From positions 685,163 through 749,162 of the forward strand of contig NZ_CP006270.1 of assembly GCF_000737575.1 (NCBI RefSeq): a DNA stretch of 64,000 nt. Reading direction: 5' to 3'. The stretch is from Synechococcus sp. KORDI-49 (GTDB lineage: Bacteria > Cyanobacteriota > Cyanobacteriia > PCC-6307 > Cyanobiaceae). Shown here one piece after another: positions 11,221 through 21,755 of the stretch (within the stretch, counting starts at the first letter, position 1; each line of letters begins with the position of its first letter). The position numbers were made by a program, and so were the translations under genes. Under the pieces are notes generated by a model that worked only from the letters and a program-made list of their open reading frames with translations, was not told where the DNA came from and made no database searches.

Positions 11221-12966
11221 TCAGCCGTTCTGCAGATCACGGATGAACTGTCGTTCGCACAGATCCCGGTAACGACCACCGCGCTGCATCAGCGCATCGT
11301 GCGTGCCCCGATCGACGACCCGTCCCTGTTCCAGCACCACGATCTGGTCCGCTTCCTGCACCGTGGCGAGACGATGCGCGATCACCAGCACGGTGCGGCC
11401 GGCCATCGCCTGTTTCAAGCCAAGCTGCACCGCTGCTTCGGCTTCTGCATCCAGAGCGCTGGTGGCCTCATCCAGCAGCAGCAGGGATGGATTCCCGAGC
11501 ACGGCTCTGGCAATCGCAATCCGCTGCAACTGACCGCCCGAAACATTGCTGCCGCGTTCCTCCAGCTGAGTGCCATAGCCGTGAGGCAAGGCCCGGATGA
11601 AGTCATCGGCATTGGCCAGCCTGGCGGCCTGCTCCACGTCCTCATCCGAGGCCGGCCGGCCGAAACGGATCGCCTCGGCAACGCTTCCGGAGAACACCGT
11701 CGTGCGCTGGGGAACCAGCGCAACCTGACGGCGCAGATCCCGCGCCCGCAATCGGCTGAGGTCATGACCGTCGAGGAGGATCCGCCCCTGCTGCACGGTG
11801 TTGAACCGCAGCAGAAGCGAGAACAGGGTGCTCTTGCCCGCTCCGGAGGGGCCGACAAGCGCAAGCACCTCTCCGGCCTGCACACTCAGATCAACCGATC
11901 GCAGCACAGGCTGTGCGGGGTCATACCCAAAGGACACCTGCTCCAGCTTGAGATCTCCCTGCAGGCATCCGATGGAAACGGCGTTCACCGGATCCGGGGG
12001 CTCCTGTGGTTCCTGTTCGATCTGGCGAAGACGCCGCAGTGAAGCCTGTCCCTGCTGAAATTCGTTGAAGTTGTTGGTGACATGGGCGATCGGATCGATC
12101 AGCACGACGAGGCCCGTCAGATAACTGCTCAGACCGTTGATGTCCAGATCCCCGCTCTGAATACGGGCTGCTCCCATCGCCAGAACGGCGAACAGGCCCG
12201 CGACCTCGATGCTGCCGACGACCGGATGCTGCAACGCCACCAGGCTGTAGGTGAGATGACGGGCCTGACGGTGCTGGTCGATCTCCCCTTCGAAGCGATC
12301 CTGAAGCCAGCTCTCGGCGGCGAAGGCCCGAACCAGCGGCAGACCTTCGATCGCCTCCCCCAGCAGACCCGCCAGCTCGCTCACCTTTTTCTGGCTGCGT
12401 TCTGTGGCCACCATCACCCGGGCCCCGAAGAGGCTGATCAGCCACACGATCACCGGTGCCAGCAGCAGGATCGCTGTGGTGAGCTTCCAGTCGAGCCAGA
12501 GCATGACGCCGAGAACAGCCAGAAGCTGCAACAGGCTGGGAAGGGTGTCGTGAATGGTCTTGTAGAGAACCTCACTGACCCGATCGGCATCCTCCGTGAG
12601 CCGATAGGTGAGATCACCCGCCGACAGTTTCTCCAACGCTCCGAGCTCCACCGTCTGCAACCGGCGGAACAGATCACTGCGCAGTCGCTGACTCACCTGA
12701 AGGGCAGGACCGGCCAGCAGGGAATCCTGACCGAACTGGGCCAGCTTCTGCACCGCGAAGATGACCAGCGCCAGTCCGATCAACCCCAGAACCCTGTTGA
12801 GATCGCCTGAGCCAAGCGCTGGGAACAACTGACCGGCCAGACGGATCAGCAGCGGGAAACTTCCCACGTAGATGAGCATGCACAGCACACCCCAGCTGAG
12901 CTGTCGCAGGTGGGGACGCAGCAGCGGCAGCAGCCGGCGGAATCCGGCCTGGGAGGGGGTGAACAT
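11221..12966 (-). CDS. ABC exporter, fused membrane and ATPase domains
   Basis: The 581-residue half-transporter should act as a homodimer in the inner membrane. Residues 1 to about 310 form a six-helix exporter domain. The ATPase domain carries Walker A GPSGAGKST (about residue 370), signature NVSGGQLQRIAIARA, Walker B LLLLDEATSALD and H-loop VIAHRL. It resembles MsbA/lipid-multidrug exporters rather than toxin exporters, since no peptidase or CLD domain precedes the membrane part and no HlyD-type partner is adjacent. The substrate is unknown. It diverges from the S4-domain gene across 40 bases. Confidence 0.93.
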   Translation of the reverse strand: MFTPSQAGFRRLLPLLRPHLRQLSWGVLCMLIYVGSFPLLIRLAGQLFPALGSGDLNRVLGLIGLALVIFAVQKLAQFGQDSLLAGPALQVSQRLRSDLFRRLQTVELGALEKLSAGDLTYRLTEDADRVSEVLYKTIHDTLPSLLQLLAVLGVMLWLDWKLTTAILLLAPVIVWLISLFGARVMVATERSQKKVSELAGLLGEAIEGLPLVRAFAAESWLQDRFEGEIDQHRQARHLTYSLVALQHPVVGSIEVAGLFAVLAMGAARIQSGDLDINGLSSYLTGLVVLIDPIAHVTNNFNEFQQGQASLRRLRQIEQEPQEPPDPVNAVSIGCLQGDLKLEQVSFGYDPAQPVLRSVDLSVQAGEVLALVGPSGAGKSTLFSLLLRFNTVQQGRILLDGHDLSRLRARDLRRQVALVPQRTTVFSGSVAEAIRFGRPASDEDVEQAARLANADDFIRALPHGYGTQLEERGSNVSGGQLQRIAIARAVLGNPSLLLLDEATSALDAEAEAAVQLGLKQAMAGRTVLVIAHRLATVQEADQIVVLEQGRVVDRGTHDALMQRGGRYRDLCERQFIRDLQNG

Positions 12967-13006
12967 CCGGGCACAGTATCAATGTTGTGACACACGCCCG
13001 TGGGCG

Positions 13007-13204
13007 ATGAAGCTCGATCAGTACCTGAAGTGGAAGGGCTGGGTCTCCACCGGTGGAGAGGCGAAACAGCGCATCCAGAACGGCGAGGTCAGCGTCAACG
13101 GCACGGTGGAGACCCGCCGTGGACGCCAGCTGGCGGAGGGGGACCGGGTCAGCCTGGCCGGAGAGGACGGTGTCGTCGGGGAGGCCACAACGATCGCGCC
13201 GTAA
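13007..13204 (+). CDS. Small S4-domain RNA-binding protein
   Basis: The 65 residues are essentially one S4 fold: [20 protein letters not shown], then [20 protein letters not shown] and EGDRVSL. This is the YbcJ/YaaA-like class of free-standing S4 proteins, which bind structured RNA, probably ribosomal. I chose ATG 13007 because it gives the canonical MKLDxxLK start; upstream in-frame codons read into the divergent promoter. It lies 31 bases before tpiA. Confidence 0.9.
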   Translation: MKLDQYLKWKGWVSTGGEAKQRIQNGEVSVNGTVETRRGRQLAEGDRVSLAGEDGVVGEATTIAP

Positions 13205-13235
13205 GTTGGCCCGCAGTTCTGCAGAGGATCTGGGC

Positions 13236-13967
13236 GTGCGCAGACGGGTGATCGCCGGCAACTGGAAGATGCACATGACCTGTGCCCAGGCCAGGGACTA
13301 CATGGGTGTGTTCCTGCCGCTGATCGAAGCGACACCGGACGACCGCCATGTGGTGCTGGCTCCTCCCTTCACAGCCATCTCAACGATGGCAGGCCTCGCC
13401 GACGGCAGTCGGGTGCAGCTGGCCAGTCAGAATGTGCACTGGCAGGCCGAGGGTGCCTTCACAGCTGAGATCTCCGCCGAGATGCTGCTGGAGCACAAGG
13501 TGCACTACACGATCGTTGGCCACAGCGAGCCGCGCAAGTATTTCAGTGAGAGTGATGAGCAGATCAACCACAGGGCCCGGTGCGCCCAGGCCAACGGACT
13601 GATCCCGATCGTCTGTGTCGGCGAGAGCGATCAGCAGCGGGAACGCGGGGAAGCTGAACGGGTGATCCGTCGCCAGATCGAACAGGGACTCGAGGGCCTG
13701 GACGCCAACAGGCTGGTGGTGGCCTATGAACCGATCTGGGCGATCGGCACCGGCAAGACCTGTGAGGCATCGGAAGCGAACCGCATCTGCGGGCTGATCC
13801 GCAGCTGGGTGGGTGCCATGGATCTGGTCATCCAGTACGGCGGTTCGGTGAAACCGGCCAACATCGATGAGCTGATGGCGATGAGTGACATCGACGGGGT
13901 GCTGGTCGGAGGTGCCTCGCTCAAGCCGGATGGATTCGCCCGCATTGCCAACTACCAGACGCCCTGA
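13236..13967 (+). CDS. tpiA: Triose-phosphate isomerase
   Basis: TpiA interconverts dihydroxyacetone phosphate and glyceraldehyde 3-phosphate in the Calvin cycle and glycolysis. The 243 residues include the catalytic lysine in AGNWKMH, histidine in VGHSEPR and glutamate in [12 protein letters not shown], plus the phosphate-binding YGGSVKP and [12 protein letters not shown] 13236 is the only plausible start just before [10 protein letters not shown]. The 3' end overlaps the chosen folP start by 23 bases. Confidence 0.97.
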   Translation: MRRRVIAGNWKMHMTCAQARDYMGVFLPLIEATPDDRHVVLAPPFTAISTMAGLADGSRVQLASQNVHWQAEGAFTAEISAEMLLEHKVHYTIVGHSEPRKYFSESDEQINHRARCAQANGLIPIVCVGESDQQRERGEAERVIRRQIEQGLEGLDANRLVVAYEPIWAIGTGKTCEASEANRICGLIRSWVGAMDLVIQYGGSVKPANIDELMAMSDIDGVLVGGASLKPDGFARIANYQTP

Positions 13968-14811
13968 CCGTCGCCCCTGGCCTGAGGGCTGGCGGAGGCG
14001 CACCACGCTGATGGGGGTGATCAACATCACCCCCGACTCCTTCAGCGACGGCGGTCGCTTTCTGCAGGTCGACCAGGCCGTGTCCCAGGCGGCCATTCAG
14101 CTGCGCCAGGGGGCCGACGTGCTCGACCTCGGTGCCCAGAGCACCCGTCCGGGAGCCAGCGAGGTGGGTGCTGATGAGGAACTGCGTCGTCTGCTGCCCC
14201 CGCTCCGTCGCATCCGCGAACGCTTCCCGGATGCCCTGATCTCCGTGGACACCTTTCTCGCACCGGTGGCGGAGGCAGCCCTGGAGGCAGGCGCCGACTG
14301 GGTGAATGACATCAGTGCAGGCCGTCGCGATCCCGCAATGCTTCCGTTGATCGCCGAAGCCGGCTGCCCGGTGGTGCTGATGCACAGCCGGGGGAACAGC
14401 CGCACGATGGACAGCCTCACGGACTACGACGATGTGATCCAGGAGGTTCGCGAGGGACTGGAGGAGCGGACCAAAACAGCCCTCAAGGCCGGGATCCGCA
14501 TGGATCAGATCATCTGGGATCCCGGCCTCGGATTTGCCAAAACTGCCGAGCAGAACCTGCAGCTGCTGAAGGGCCTGGAACAGCTCAGCCGCGGAAGCAT
14601 CCCACTGCTGGTGGGCCCATCCCGCAAGCGGTTCATCGGAACGGTGCTCGATGAACCGAAACCGAAGGCCCGCATCTGGGGAACAGCCGCGGTGGCCTGC
14701 CGCTGCAGCCAGGCCGGTGTCGCCGTGCTGCGCGTGCACGATGTTGGACCCATGCACCAGACCCTGCGCATGGCGGCCACACTCTGGTCCTGGCCTGAAC
14801 CGCGTGACTGA
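13945..14811 (+). CDS. folP: Dihydropteroate synthase
   Basis: FolP joins p-aminobenzoate to 6-hydroxymethyl-7,8-dihydropterin diphosphate in folate synthesis. Signatures are [58 protein letters not shown] and [13 protein letters not shown] 13945 is the most likely start, giving about 288 residues and overlapping tpiA; the next in-frame ATG falls inside the conserved [12 protein letters not shown] motif and would truncate the fold. The end overlaps the next gene by 8 bases. Confidence 0.94.
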   Translation: MPTTRRPDRRPWPEGWRRRTTLMGVINITPDSFSDGGRFLQVDQAVSQAAIQLRQGADVLDLGAQSTRPGASEVGADEELRRLLPPLRRIRERFPDALISVDTFLAPVAEAALEAGADWVNDISAGRRDPAMLPLIAEAGCPVVLMHSRGNSRTMDSLTDYDDVIQEVREGLEERTKTALKAGIRMDQIIWDPGLGFAKTAEQNLQLLKGLEQLSRGSIPLLVGPSRKRFIGTVLDEPKPKARIWGTAAVACRCSQAGVAVLRVHDVGPMHQTLRMAATLWSWPEPRD

Positions 14812-15790
14812 TCCGTCGCCCAGCATCTTTGTTCAGATCGCGGCTTACAGAGATCCGGATCTGCCGGCGACACTGCACAACCTCATCGAACGGGCCGCCC
14901 AACCCGAGCGGCTGCGCTTCGGGATCTGCCTTCAGCTCGCGGACAGCGATCCTGCAGCCTGGAACGCCACAGCCTTCCCGCAGGATTGCAGCCTGGCGCT
15001 GATTCCGTTCAGGGCGGAAGACAGCCGGGGGGCCTGCTGGGCGCGGCATCAGGCCCAGCAGCTCTACGGGGGAGAGGACTTTCTGCTGCAGATCGACAGC
15101 CACATGCGGGCTGTGCAGAACTGGGATGACGACCTGGTGAAGACATGGGAGGCCTGCCTGGATCCGAAGGCGGTGCTGAGCGTGTATCCGAACGGCTTCC
15201 AGCTGCCGTGCAGCCTCCAGCTCAACACCCTGCCCGTGATGGCGGCACACCGGTTTGATGACTTCGGCATCCTCAAGTTCCAGGGCATCAGCCGCTATCA
15301 ACTGCCGGAGCAACAGCCGGCGGCACCTCTGGCCAATGCCTTCATGGCCGGCGGCTTCCTGTTCGGTCCAGGCTGCATCGTGCCGGAGGTGCCTTACGAC
15401 CCCAGCCTGTACTTCTACGGCGAAGAGGTGTCCATGTCGGCACGGCTCTGGACCCATGGCTTCAACCTGTACAGCCCTCACCGGCTGCTGCTCTTTCACC
15501 TCTACAAATCCAGCAGCAACGGAAACGACGCATCAGCGACGCACTGGTCTGACCACAGCGACTGGTTTCTGCTGAACCGGCGCTCCCTGGTGCGGGTGCA
15601 TACCTTGCTCGGAACGCTTGAGACCGTTCCACAGGATCGCCTGAGACCGACTCCTGACGACGTCAACGATCTTGATCGCTACGGGCTTGGAGACAAGAGA
15701 AGCCTGGACGACTATCAACGCTGGGCCGGCGTGGATTTCGCCGGCCGGACCATCAGCGAGCGCGCATCAGAGGGTCGCTTCAGTCGGTGA
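14804..15790 (+). CDS. GlcNAc-type glycosyltransferase (GT60-like)
   Basis: This 328-residue protein resembles the PF11397 family (Skp1-type N-acetylglucosaminyltransferases). It has [20 protein letters not shown] at the N-terminus, a metal-binding QIDSHMR (DxH/DxD-like) near residue 95 and [11 protein letters not shown] near 180. Acceptor-side motifs [18 protein letters not shown] and HLYK follow. No membrane segment or signal peptide is visible, so a cytoplasmic role in glycan or protein glycosylation is inferred. The GTG at 14804 overlaps folP (GTGACTGA); the tail overlaps the chlH 3' end by 11 bases. Confidence 0.82.
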   Translation: MTDPSPSIFVQIAAYRDPDLPATLHNLIERAAQPERLRFGICLQLADSDPAAWNATAFPQDCSLALIPFRAEDSRGACWARHQAQQLYGGEDFLLQIDSHMRAVQNWDDDLVKTWEACLDPKAVLSVYPNGFQLPCSLQLNTLPVMAAHRFDDFGILKFQGISRYQLPEQQPAAPLANAFMAGGFLFGPGCIVPEVPYDPSLYFYGEEVSMSARLWTHGFNLYSPHRLLLFHLYKSSSNGNDASATHWSDHSDWFLLNRRSLVRVHTLLGTLETVPQDRLRPTPDDVNDLDRYGLGDKRSLDDYQRWAGVDFAGRTISERASEGRFSR

Positions 15791-18700
15791 CAACGCCCTC
15801 GATCCTGTCCTCCACTTCCTGGTAAAGCTCCTGGAGCTGCTCGATGTTCTCGTCTGAAGTCTCCCAGTAGCCACGACCGTTCACCTCCAGAAGCGTTCCC
15901 ACGATCCGGCGGAAGCTGTTGGGATTGAGCTCCATCAGACGCTTGCGCATCTCGGGATCGTTGATGAAGGTCTCGTTGGCCTCCTCGTAGACGAAGTTGT
16001 CAACAGCACCGCTGGTGGCACTCCAGCCGAGGGTGAAATTGAGACGCTTGGCCACCTCGCGCACCCCCTCATAGCCGGAATCGAGCATGCCCTCGTACCA
16101 CTTCGGATTGAGCAGTTTGGTGCGGGAGTCGAGGCGGATCGTTTCGCTCAGGGAGCGCACCTGAGCATTGGCTGTCGTGGTGTCGGCGATGTAACTGGTG
16201 GGCTCCTTGCCGTCGTCTCGCAGCCCCTTGATCAGCTTGGTGGGATCGGAATCGAAGTAATGGCTCACGTCGGTGAGCGAAATCTCCGCTGAATCCAGGT
16301 TCTGGAACGTGACATCGGCGGTCTTCATCACACTCTCGAACACCTGCCGCTTCTGATTCATCTCGCCGGGGTTGTCGGCATTGAAGGCGAAGGTCTTGCG
16401 GGAGAGGTACATCTCCTGCAGTTCGCCCTCCTCTTCCCAGGTGCTGTTCTCAACCGCCAGATTCACGTTGGAGCTGTAGCTGCCGCTGGCATTCGAGAAC
16501 ACGCGGCAAGCGGCATCACGCAGGCTGGTGCCCTCTTTCTCAGCCTGCTCGAGTGCGTGCTTGCGAACGAAGTTCTGCTCCAGCGGTTCATCGGCCTCAG
16601 CCGCCATTTTCACGGCCTGGTCGATCAACGCCATCTGGTTGATGAACAGATCGCGGAACACGCCGGAGCAGTTCACGACAACGTCGATCCGAGGGCGGCC
16701 GAGCTGTTCGAGGGGGATCAGCTCAAGCTTGTTGACGCGACCGACGGAATCGGGCATCGGTTTGACACCGACGAACCAGAGGATCTGAGCCAGCGACTCG
16801 CCGTAGGTCTTGATGTTGTCGGTTCCCCAGAGCACGCAGGCGATGGTCTCGGGCCAGGCGCCCTGCTCCTCACGCTGGCGTTCGATCAGTTTGTCCACCA
16901 CGCCCTTGGCTGCAGCCACGGCGGCACGGGTGGGAATGGCCTGCGGATCCAGGGCATGAATGTTCTTGCCGCTGGGCAGCACGCCTGGATTGCGGATCGG
17001 ATCTCCACCCGGTCCGGGCAGCACATATTCGCCATCGAGTGCCTTGAGCAGGCTCTGCATCTCCATGTCGGCACAGATCTGGTCGAGGCAGAAACGCAGG
17101 TAGCCGAACAGTTTGTCGAGCTCCGTGGCATCGACCTGGACGAAGCCGGCTCCGCAGCAGGCTCGCAGCCAGGGGGAGGGCAGCTGGAAGCCGAACCTGG
17201 CGAGCAGGTCGTAGAACCAGCCGAAGCTGTTGCGCAGACTCACACGACCGTCACGGCCGGTGAGGGATCGCACCATCGCTCCAACGGCGGCGCGGGACGT
17301 CTCGGTGATCGTGCGGTTGAGTTCAACATCGGCGAGCACGCCTTCGTCATTCCCCCTGTAGACCTCTTCAATGCTCCGGCCCATCGCCTCGGCAAGCAGA
17401 CCGGGCAGAGAGCGCAGGCCATCTTCCTCGCGTTCCAGGGCAGCGATGTTCACCAGCGTGGCGATCGCTTCCTCCGCCGTCGGCGGCTTGCCGATGGTGT
17501 GCAGACCACAGGGCAGCAGGCGACTCTCGATCTCCATGAGCTGGCGGTACACCGCACCGACGAGGGCATCACGTCCATCGAGATCCATGGACGCCGCATC
17601 GTCCTCAGGGAATTCGACGTCCTTATCGAGATTGCACTGACGGGCTGTCTCCACGATCGTGTTGACGATCTGGATGCCGCGCCCGCCCTCGCGAAGCTGC
17701 TGATAGGAGCCGACGAGCTCACCCAGTTCCTTCAGACCTTTGTAGAGCCCTGCGTTTTCAGCCGGGGGCGTCAGGTAGCTGATGGTGGAGGCATAGCCCC
17801 GGCGCTTGGCGATCGTGGCCTCCGATGGGTTGTTGGCCGCGTAGTAGTAAAGGTTCGGCAGAGCGCCGATCAACGAATCCGGGTAGCAGGTTTCGCTCAT
17901 GCCCATCTGCTTGCCGGGCATGAACTCCAGCGAACCGTGCGTGCCGAAATGGAGCACCGCATCGGCGCCCCAGATCTTCTCGAGATAGGTGTAGTAGGCC
18001 GCAAAGCCATGATGAGGACTGGCACTGCGGGAATACAGCAGACGCATCGGATCACCCTCGTAACCGAAGGTGGGCTGCACGCCGACGAACACGTTGCCGA
18101 AGTGGCGGCCGAACACCAGCAGGTTCTGCCCGTCGCTGTTGAGATTGCCCGGAGGCTTGCCCCAGTTCTCCTCCAATCGCTCCGAATACGGGGTGAGACG
18201 CTCGTATTCCTCGACGCTCATCCGATGGGCGATGGACAGCTCCGGAGCTCCCTGCATCGCCTCGGGGTCGTTGATCACCGCCTCCAGCAATGCCTTGGGT
18301 GTGGCCGGCAGATCCTGCACGTCGTACCCCTTGGCCTTCATCTCCTGCATCACACGGTGGATGGAACCGAAGACGTCGAGGTAAGCCGCCGTCCCGACAT
18401 TGCCCTTGTCGGGGGGGAAACTGAAGACCGTGATCGCCAGCTTCTTGTCGGTGCGGGGCTTGATCCGCAGGGATGACCAGCGGATGGCGCGCTCGGCGAT
18501 GGCATCGACGCGGTCCTGCAGGGTGTGCGCCTTGCCGGTGGCGTCATCACGACCGGAGAGCACGATCGGCTCGATGGCACCGTCCAGCTCCGGTATGGCG
18601 ATCTGAAGAGCCACCTGCACGGGATGCAGACCCAGGTCGCTGTCCTCCCATTCCTTGGTGGTCTGGAAGACAAGTGGCAACGCCACCATGTAGGGGCGAT

Positions 18701-19790
18701 TGAGCTTTTTCAGTGATTCGATCGCCTTGGGGTGGTCCTGACGGGCGGGACCACCCACCAGAGCGAAGCCGGTCAGGGAGACGATTCCGTCCACCAGTGG
18801 CTGCTCGGGGTTGAGCGGGTCATAGAAGAAGGCGTTCACCGGCTTGGAGAAATCCAGGCCCCCGCAGAAGATCGGAATCACACGGGCACCGCGGAACTCC
18901 AGCTCCTGAATGGTGGCCACGTAGTGGGCGTCATCGCCGGTGACGATGTGACTGCGCTGCAGCACCAGGCCGATCACCGGGCCCTTGCGTGCTTTGTCGC
19001 TGAGATCCGTGCGGCTGGAGGTCCAGTTGAGGTACTCCTTGAGGTCCTCGAACATCGAGGGGGCCAGAGGGTGCCAGATGCCCAGATCAGGGAAGACTTC
19101 AGGCTCGGCCACCTCCATCGCAGGCCGCCCCTCACCCTCAGCGGCAGGGAAGACGTACTTGTCCGCCAGCATCAGCAGGAAGTTACGCAGGTTGTCCGGC
19201 GTTCCTCCCAGCCAGTACTGGAAGCTGAGCATGAAGCTGCGGGCGTCCTGAGCCTTCTCGACAGGCAGGTATTTGAGAACGGTGGGAAGCGTGTTCAGCA
19301 GTTTGAGCATGGCGTCCTGAAAGCCGGCGCCACCCGCTTCCTTCCGCTTTTTCATGAAACCGGCGATGGCGCTCTTGCTCTGACCCAGCTGGGCCATCGA
19401 GAAGCTGCCGAGCTTGTTGAGGCGCATCACCTCCGGCATCGACGGGAAAACCACAGCCGCCTTCAGACGATCCCGATGAGGGGCGACGGCCTCCACCACT
19501 TTCTGGGCCAGATCCTCGATGAAGATCAGCGAGGCGATGAAGACATCGGCCTCAGCCACATCGGCGCAGAAACCGGCGTAATTGTCCTCGTCGCGCAGCT
19601 CCTCGATCAGATAGCCGCTCAGTTCGATCCCGAGGTCGCCCCCCGAGTCGTTCAGCGCCGTGGCGGCCTGGGTGAGCGCATTTTGATACTGAGGCTCCAG
19701 CACCACATACACCGCCTTCATCACGGACTTGTGGTTCTGACCCTCCACAGGAGCAACGCGACGATCGGCGGAGCGGACCTGCGTGAACAT
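15780..19790 (-). CDS. chlH: Magnesium chelatase subunit H
   Basis: ChlH is the porphyrin-binding catalytic subunit that, with ChlI and ChlD, inserts Mg2+ into protoporphyrin IX, the committed step of chlorophyll synthesis. The 1336 residues match the normal length. An N-terminal DUF3479-type region ([20 protein letters not shown]) precedes the CobN/Mg-chelatase body, with [20 protein letters not shown] and [20 protein letters not shown]. The ATG at 19790 is preferred over 19832. It diverges from dapB across 116 bases, which must hold both promoters; no clear consensus -35/-10 pair was seen. Confidence 0.97.
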   Translation of the reverse strand: MFTQVRSADRRVAPVEGQNHKSVMKAVYVVLEPQYQNALTQAATALNDSGGDLGIELSGYLIEELRDEDNYAGFCADVAEADVFIASLIFIEDLAQKVVEAVAPHRDRLKAAVVFPSMPEVMRLNKLGSFSMAQLGQSKSAIAGFMKKRKEAGGAGFQDAMLKLLNTLPTVLKYLPVEKAQDARSFMLSFQYWLGGTPDNLRNFLLMLADKYVFPAAEGEGRPAMEVAEPEVFPDLGIWHPLAPSMFEDLKEYLNWTSSRTDLSDKARKGPVIGLVLQRSHIVTGDDAHYVATIQELEFRGARVIPIFCGGLDFSKPVNAFFYDPLNPEQPLVDGIVSLTGFALVGGPARQDHPKAIESLKKLNRPYMVALPLVFQTTKEWEDSDLGLHPVQVALQIAIPELDGAIEPIVLSGRDDATGKAHTLQDRVDAIAERAIRWSSLRIKPRTDKKLAITVFSFPPDKGNVGTAAYLDVFGSIHRVMQEMKAKGYDVQDLPATPKALLEAVINDPEAMQGAPELSIAHRMSVEEYERLTPYSERLEENWGKPPGNLNSDGQNLLVFGRHFGNVFVGVQPTFGYEGDPMRLLYSRSASPHHGFAAYYTYLEKIWGADAVLHFGTHGSLEFMPGKQMGMSETCYPDSLIGALPNLYYYAANNPSEATIAKRRGYASTISYLTPPAENAGLYKGLKELGELVGSYQQLREGGRGIQIVNTIVETARQCNLDKDVEFPEDDAASMDLDGRDALVGAVYRQLMEIESRLLPCGLHTIGKPPTAEEAIATLVNIAALEREEDGLRSLPGLLAEAMGRSIEEVYRGNDEGVLADVELNRTITETSRAAVGAMVRSLTGRDGRVSLRNSFGWFYDLLARFGFQLPSPWLRACCGAGFVQVDATELDKLFGYLRFCLDQICADMEMQSLLKALDGEYVLPGPGGDPIRNPGVLPSGKNIHALDPQAIPTRAAVAAAKGVVDKLIERQREEQGAWPETIACVLWGTDNIKTYGESLAQILWFVGVKPMPDSVGRVNKLELIPLEQLGRPRIDVVVNCSGVFRDLFINQMALIDQAVKMAAEADEPLEQNFVRKHALEQAEKEGTSLRDAACRVFSNASGSYSSNVNLAVENSTWEEEGELQEMYLSRKTFAFNADNPGEMNQKRQVFESVMKTADVTFQNLDSAEISLTDVSHYFDSDPTKLIKGLRDDGKEPTSYIADTTTANAQVRSLSETIRLDSRTKLLNPKWYEGMLDSGYEGVREVAKRLNFTLGWSATSGAVDNFVYEEANETFINDPEMRKRLMELNPNSFRRIVGTLLEVNGRGYWETSDENIEQLQELYQEVEDRIEGVVTD

Positions 19791-19906
19791 CTGCGCACTT
19801 TGAGCAATGTGAAGAACCCTACGTTCAGGCACGGTCCGTTGCGACGATTTCCAGTGCGGCGTTACAACATCAGCCCCATAGGCTTTGGGATGTTTGCAGC
19901 GCAGCG

Positions 19907-20740
19907 ATGACCGCCCTGATTCCCGTTGTCGTGGCCGGTGCCCTCGGACGCATGGGGGCCGAGGTGATCAGAGCCGTGCAAGGAGCCGAGGACTGCACCC
20001 TGGTGGGAGCGATCGACAACACTCCAGGGAAGGAAGGCTGTGACGTGGGTCTGGAACTCGGCCTCGGTGAGCTGGAGGTGGCGGTCACCGCCGACTTCGA
20101 GGGATGCCTCTGCGCCGTGAGTCAGTCGGTGCGGGCGGCCGAGGCCGGTGCCGTGCTGGTGGATTTCACCCATCCCTCGGTGGTGTACGACCACACGCGT
20201 GCATCGATCGCCTACGGCGTTCACCCGGTGATCGGCACCACAGGGTTGTCCCCGCAGCAGCTGGATGATCTGACCCAGTTCTCCGCGAAGGCCTCGATCG
20301 GCGGGGCGGTGATTCCCAACTTCTCGGTGGGCATGGTGCTCCTGCAGCAGGCGGCCGCTGCAGCCGCACGCTTCTACGACCACGCGGAACTCACGGAACT
20401 GCACCACAACCGCAAGGCCGATGCTCCCAGCGGCACCTGCATCAAGACCGCTGAACTGATGGAGGAGCTGGGCAAAAGCTTCAATCCACCGGAGGTGGAT
20501 GAGCACGAATCACTGGAGGGATCCCGCGGCGGTCGGCGCGACAGTGGCCTGAGACTCCACTCGCTGCGTCTTCCCGGGCTCGTGGCCCATCAGGAGGTGA
20601 TGTTCGGCGCACCGGGTGAGACTTACACCCTGCGTCACGACACCATCGATCGCTCCGCCTACATGCCGGGAGTGCTGCTGACGGTTCGCAGGGTGCGCTC
20701 TCTCGAGAGCCTGGTCTACGGCCTCGAACGACTGATCTGA
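19907..20740 (+). CDS. dapB: 4-hydroxy-tetrahydrodipicolinate reductase
   Basis: DapB reduces the cyclic product of DapA with NAD(P)H on the way to diaminopimelate and lysine. The 277-residue protein has the nucleotide-binding [11 protein letters not shown], the substrate motif [14 protein letters not shown] and the central NFSVGMVLL. Length and domain order are normal. The ATG at 19907 gives [12 protein letters not shown]. It is followed 12 bases later by a membrane-protein gene, suggesting cotranscription. Confidence 0.96.
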   Translation: MTALIPVVVAGALGRMGAEVIRAVQGAEDCTLVGAIDNTPGKEGCDVGLELGLGELEVAVTADFEGCLCAVSQSVRAAEAGAVLVDFTHPSVVYDHTRASIAYGVHPVIGTTGLSPQQLDDLTQFSAKASIGGAVIPNFSVGMVLLQQAAAAAARFYDHAELTELHHNRKADAPSGTCIKTAELMEELGKSFNPPEVDEHESLEGSRGGRRDSGLRLHSLRLPGLVAHQEVMFGAPGETYTLRHDTIDRSAYMPGVLLTVRRVRSLESLVYGLERLI

Positions 20741-20752
20741 TCGCCCCATCCC

Positions 20753-21403
20753 ATGCTGATCCCCCTACGCCCCGGTGAGCTGCAGCGCCTGATTCCGGCG
20801 GTGGCCACCGGCAGTCAGTTCAGGGCCGCGCTGGGCTCGCCGCGCGAGATCCTGCAGCGGGTGATGGTGGCTGCCATCGGCGGCGTGATCACGCTGCTGA
20901 TCAGCCAGAGCCAGATGGCCAGTCGCTGGGGACCGTTCTGGCTGGTGACGGGGGTGGTCTTCCTTCTCTATGTGCTCTGGGGGCCGATCGTGCAGGCAGG
21001 CCAGCGCAACGCCACGCTTCGCCGGTATCCCTCGGCAGCTCTGTTTGAAGGCGAAGTCGCCGAGGTGACCACCCGCGAGCGCATCGAAAACCGCCATGAG
21101 CAGGCCGACAGCAGCGGGAAACTGGAGCTGGTGGAGAACCGCCGCACCTGGATGCTGCTGGAGCTGGAGGACGAGGACGGCTACCTCGGACGCCTGGCCT
21201 TTCCGATGGACAAGAAACATCAGGTGATCCGCCAGGGCACGGTGGTTCGTTGCCTTGTTCTGAGTGATCGCAAGGATTTCTCTCGGGTGAGCGCCCTGAG
21301 TGACGCCTGGATTCCAGGGCTGCGCCTCTGGGTGGGCGACTATCCCTTCCTGCTCAGACCGGCCTTCGAGGAGCTGTGCCAACTGCGCCTGGCCCGCCGC
21401 TGA
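20753..21403 (+). CDS. Conserved cyanobacterial membrane protein
   Basis: The 216 residues contain two adjacent membrane segments (about residues 38-55 and 60-78) and a long soluble C-terminal domain with [19 protein letters not shown] and [18 protein letters not shown]. Homologs are sometimes labelled phosphate ABC permease, but nothing here resembles PstA/PstC. Function is unknown. It lies 12 bases after dapB and 64 bases before hli. Confidence 0.75.
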   Translation: MLIPLRPGELQRLIPAVATGSQFRAALGSPREILQRVMVAAIGGVITLLISQSQMASRWGPFWLVTGVVFLLYVLWGPIVQAGQRNATLRRYPSAALFEGEVAEVTTRERIENRHEQADSSGKLELVENRRTWMLLELEDEDGYLGRLAFPMDKKHQVIRQGTVVRCLVLSDRKDFSRVSALSDAWIPGLRLWVGDYPFLLRPAFEELCQLRLARR

Positions 21404-21433
21404 CCCCCATCGCAATACATTTCTTAAACCTGG

Positions 21434-21451
21434 TTTACACTTCGTTGCAAT
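21434..21451 (+). promoter_or_regulatory. HLR1-like (RpaB) element upstream of hli
   Basis: TTTACACT-TC-GTTGCAAT closely follows the cyanobacterial high-light regulatory element HLR1, two (G/T)TTACA(T/A)(T/A) octamers spaced by two bases, with one mismatch in each octamer. It lies 16 bases before the hli ATG. The same stretch overlaps a 13-base palindrome TAAACC-T-GGTTTA (21425-21437). RpaB control of hli genes is established in other cyanobacteria; here it is inferred. Confidence 0.45.
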
Positions 21452-21467
21452 CACACCCCAGGCGACC

Positions 21468-21716
21468 ATGGCTCAGACCCCTTCCGCTCCCGTCATCCGC
21501 GGCGCCACCGTCACCACCGAAGACGGCGGTCGCCTGAATGCCTTCGCCTCCGAGCCCCGCATGGAAGTGGTGGAAGCAGAGCGTGGCTGGGGTTTTCACG
21601 AGCGTGCCGAGAAGCTGAACGGCCGCATGGCCATGCTGGGCTTCATCGCCCTTCTCGCCACCGAGATCGCCCTGGGCGGAGAAGCCTTCACCCACGGTCT
21701 GCTGGGTCTGGGCTGA
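21468..21716 (+). CDS. hli: High-light-inducible protein (Hlip/SCP)
   Basis: Hlips are single-helix, chlorophyll- and carotenoid-binding relatives of plant LHC proteins that protect photosystem assembly under light stress. The 82-residue product has an N-terminal tail and the signature [18 protein letters not shown], followed by a single membrane helix ([15 protein letters not shown]). The ATG at 21468 gives [15 protein letters not shown]. The tail is longer than that of minimal Hlips. An HLR1-like element sits just upstream. Confidence 0.95.
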   Translation: MAQTPSAPVIRGATVTTEDGGRLNAFASEPRMEVVEAERGWGFHERAEKLNGRMAMLGFIALLATEIALGGEAFTHGLLGLG

Positions 21717-21755
21717 GGCTCACGCTGAAGGGGTGACCTCAGCCACACTCTGCTG

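Noticed and set aside
11221-12966. Type I secretion ATPase for the RTX proteins
   Set aside because: No peptidase or CLD N-terminal domain, no HlyD-like gene nearby, and more than 25 kb from the RTX genes.
16557-18476. A 639-codon plus-strand open frame opposite chlH
   Set aside because: It lies wholly inside chlH, has no recognisable motif and has the composition expected from the complement of GC-rich coding DNA.
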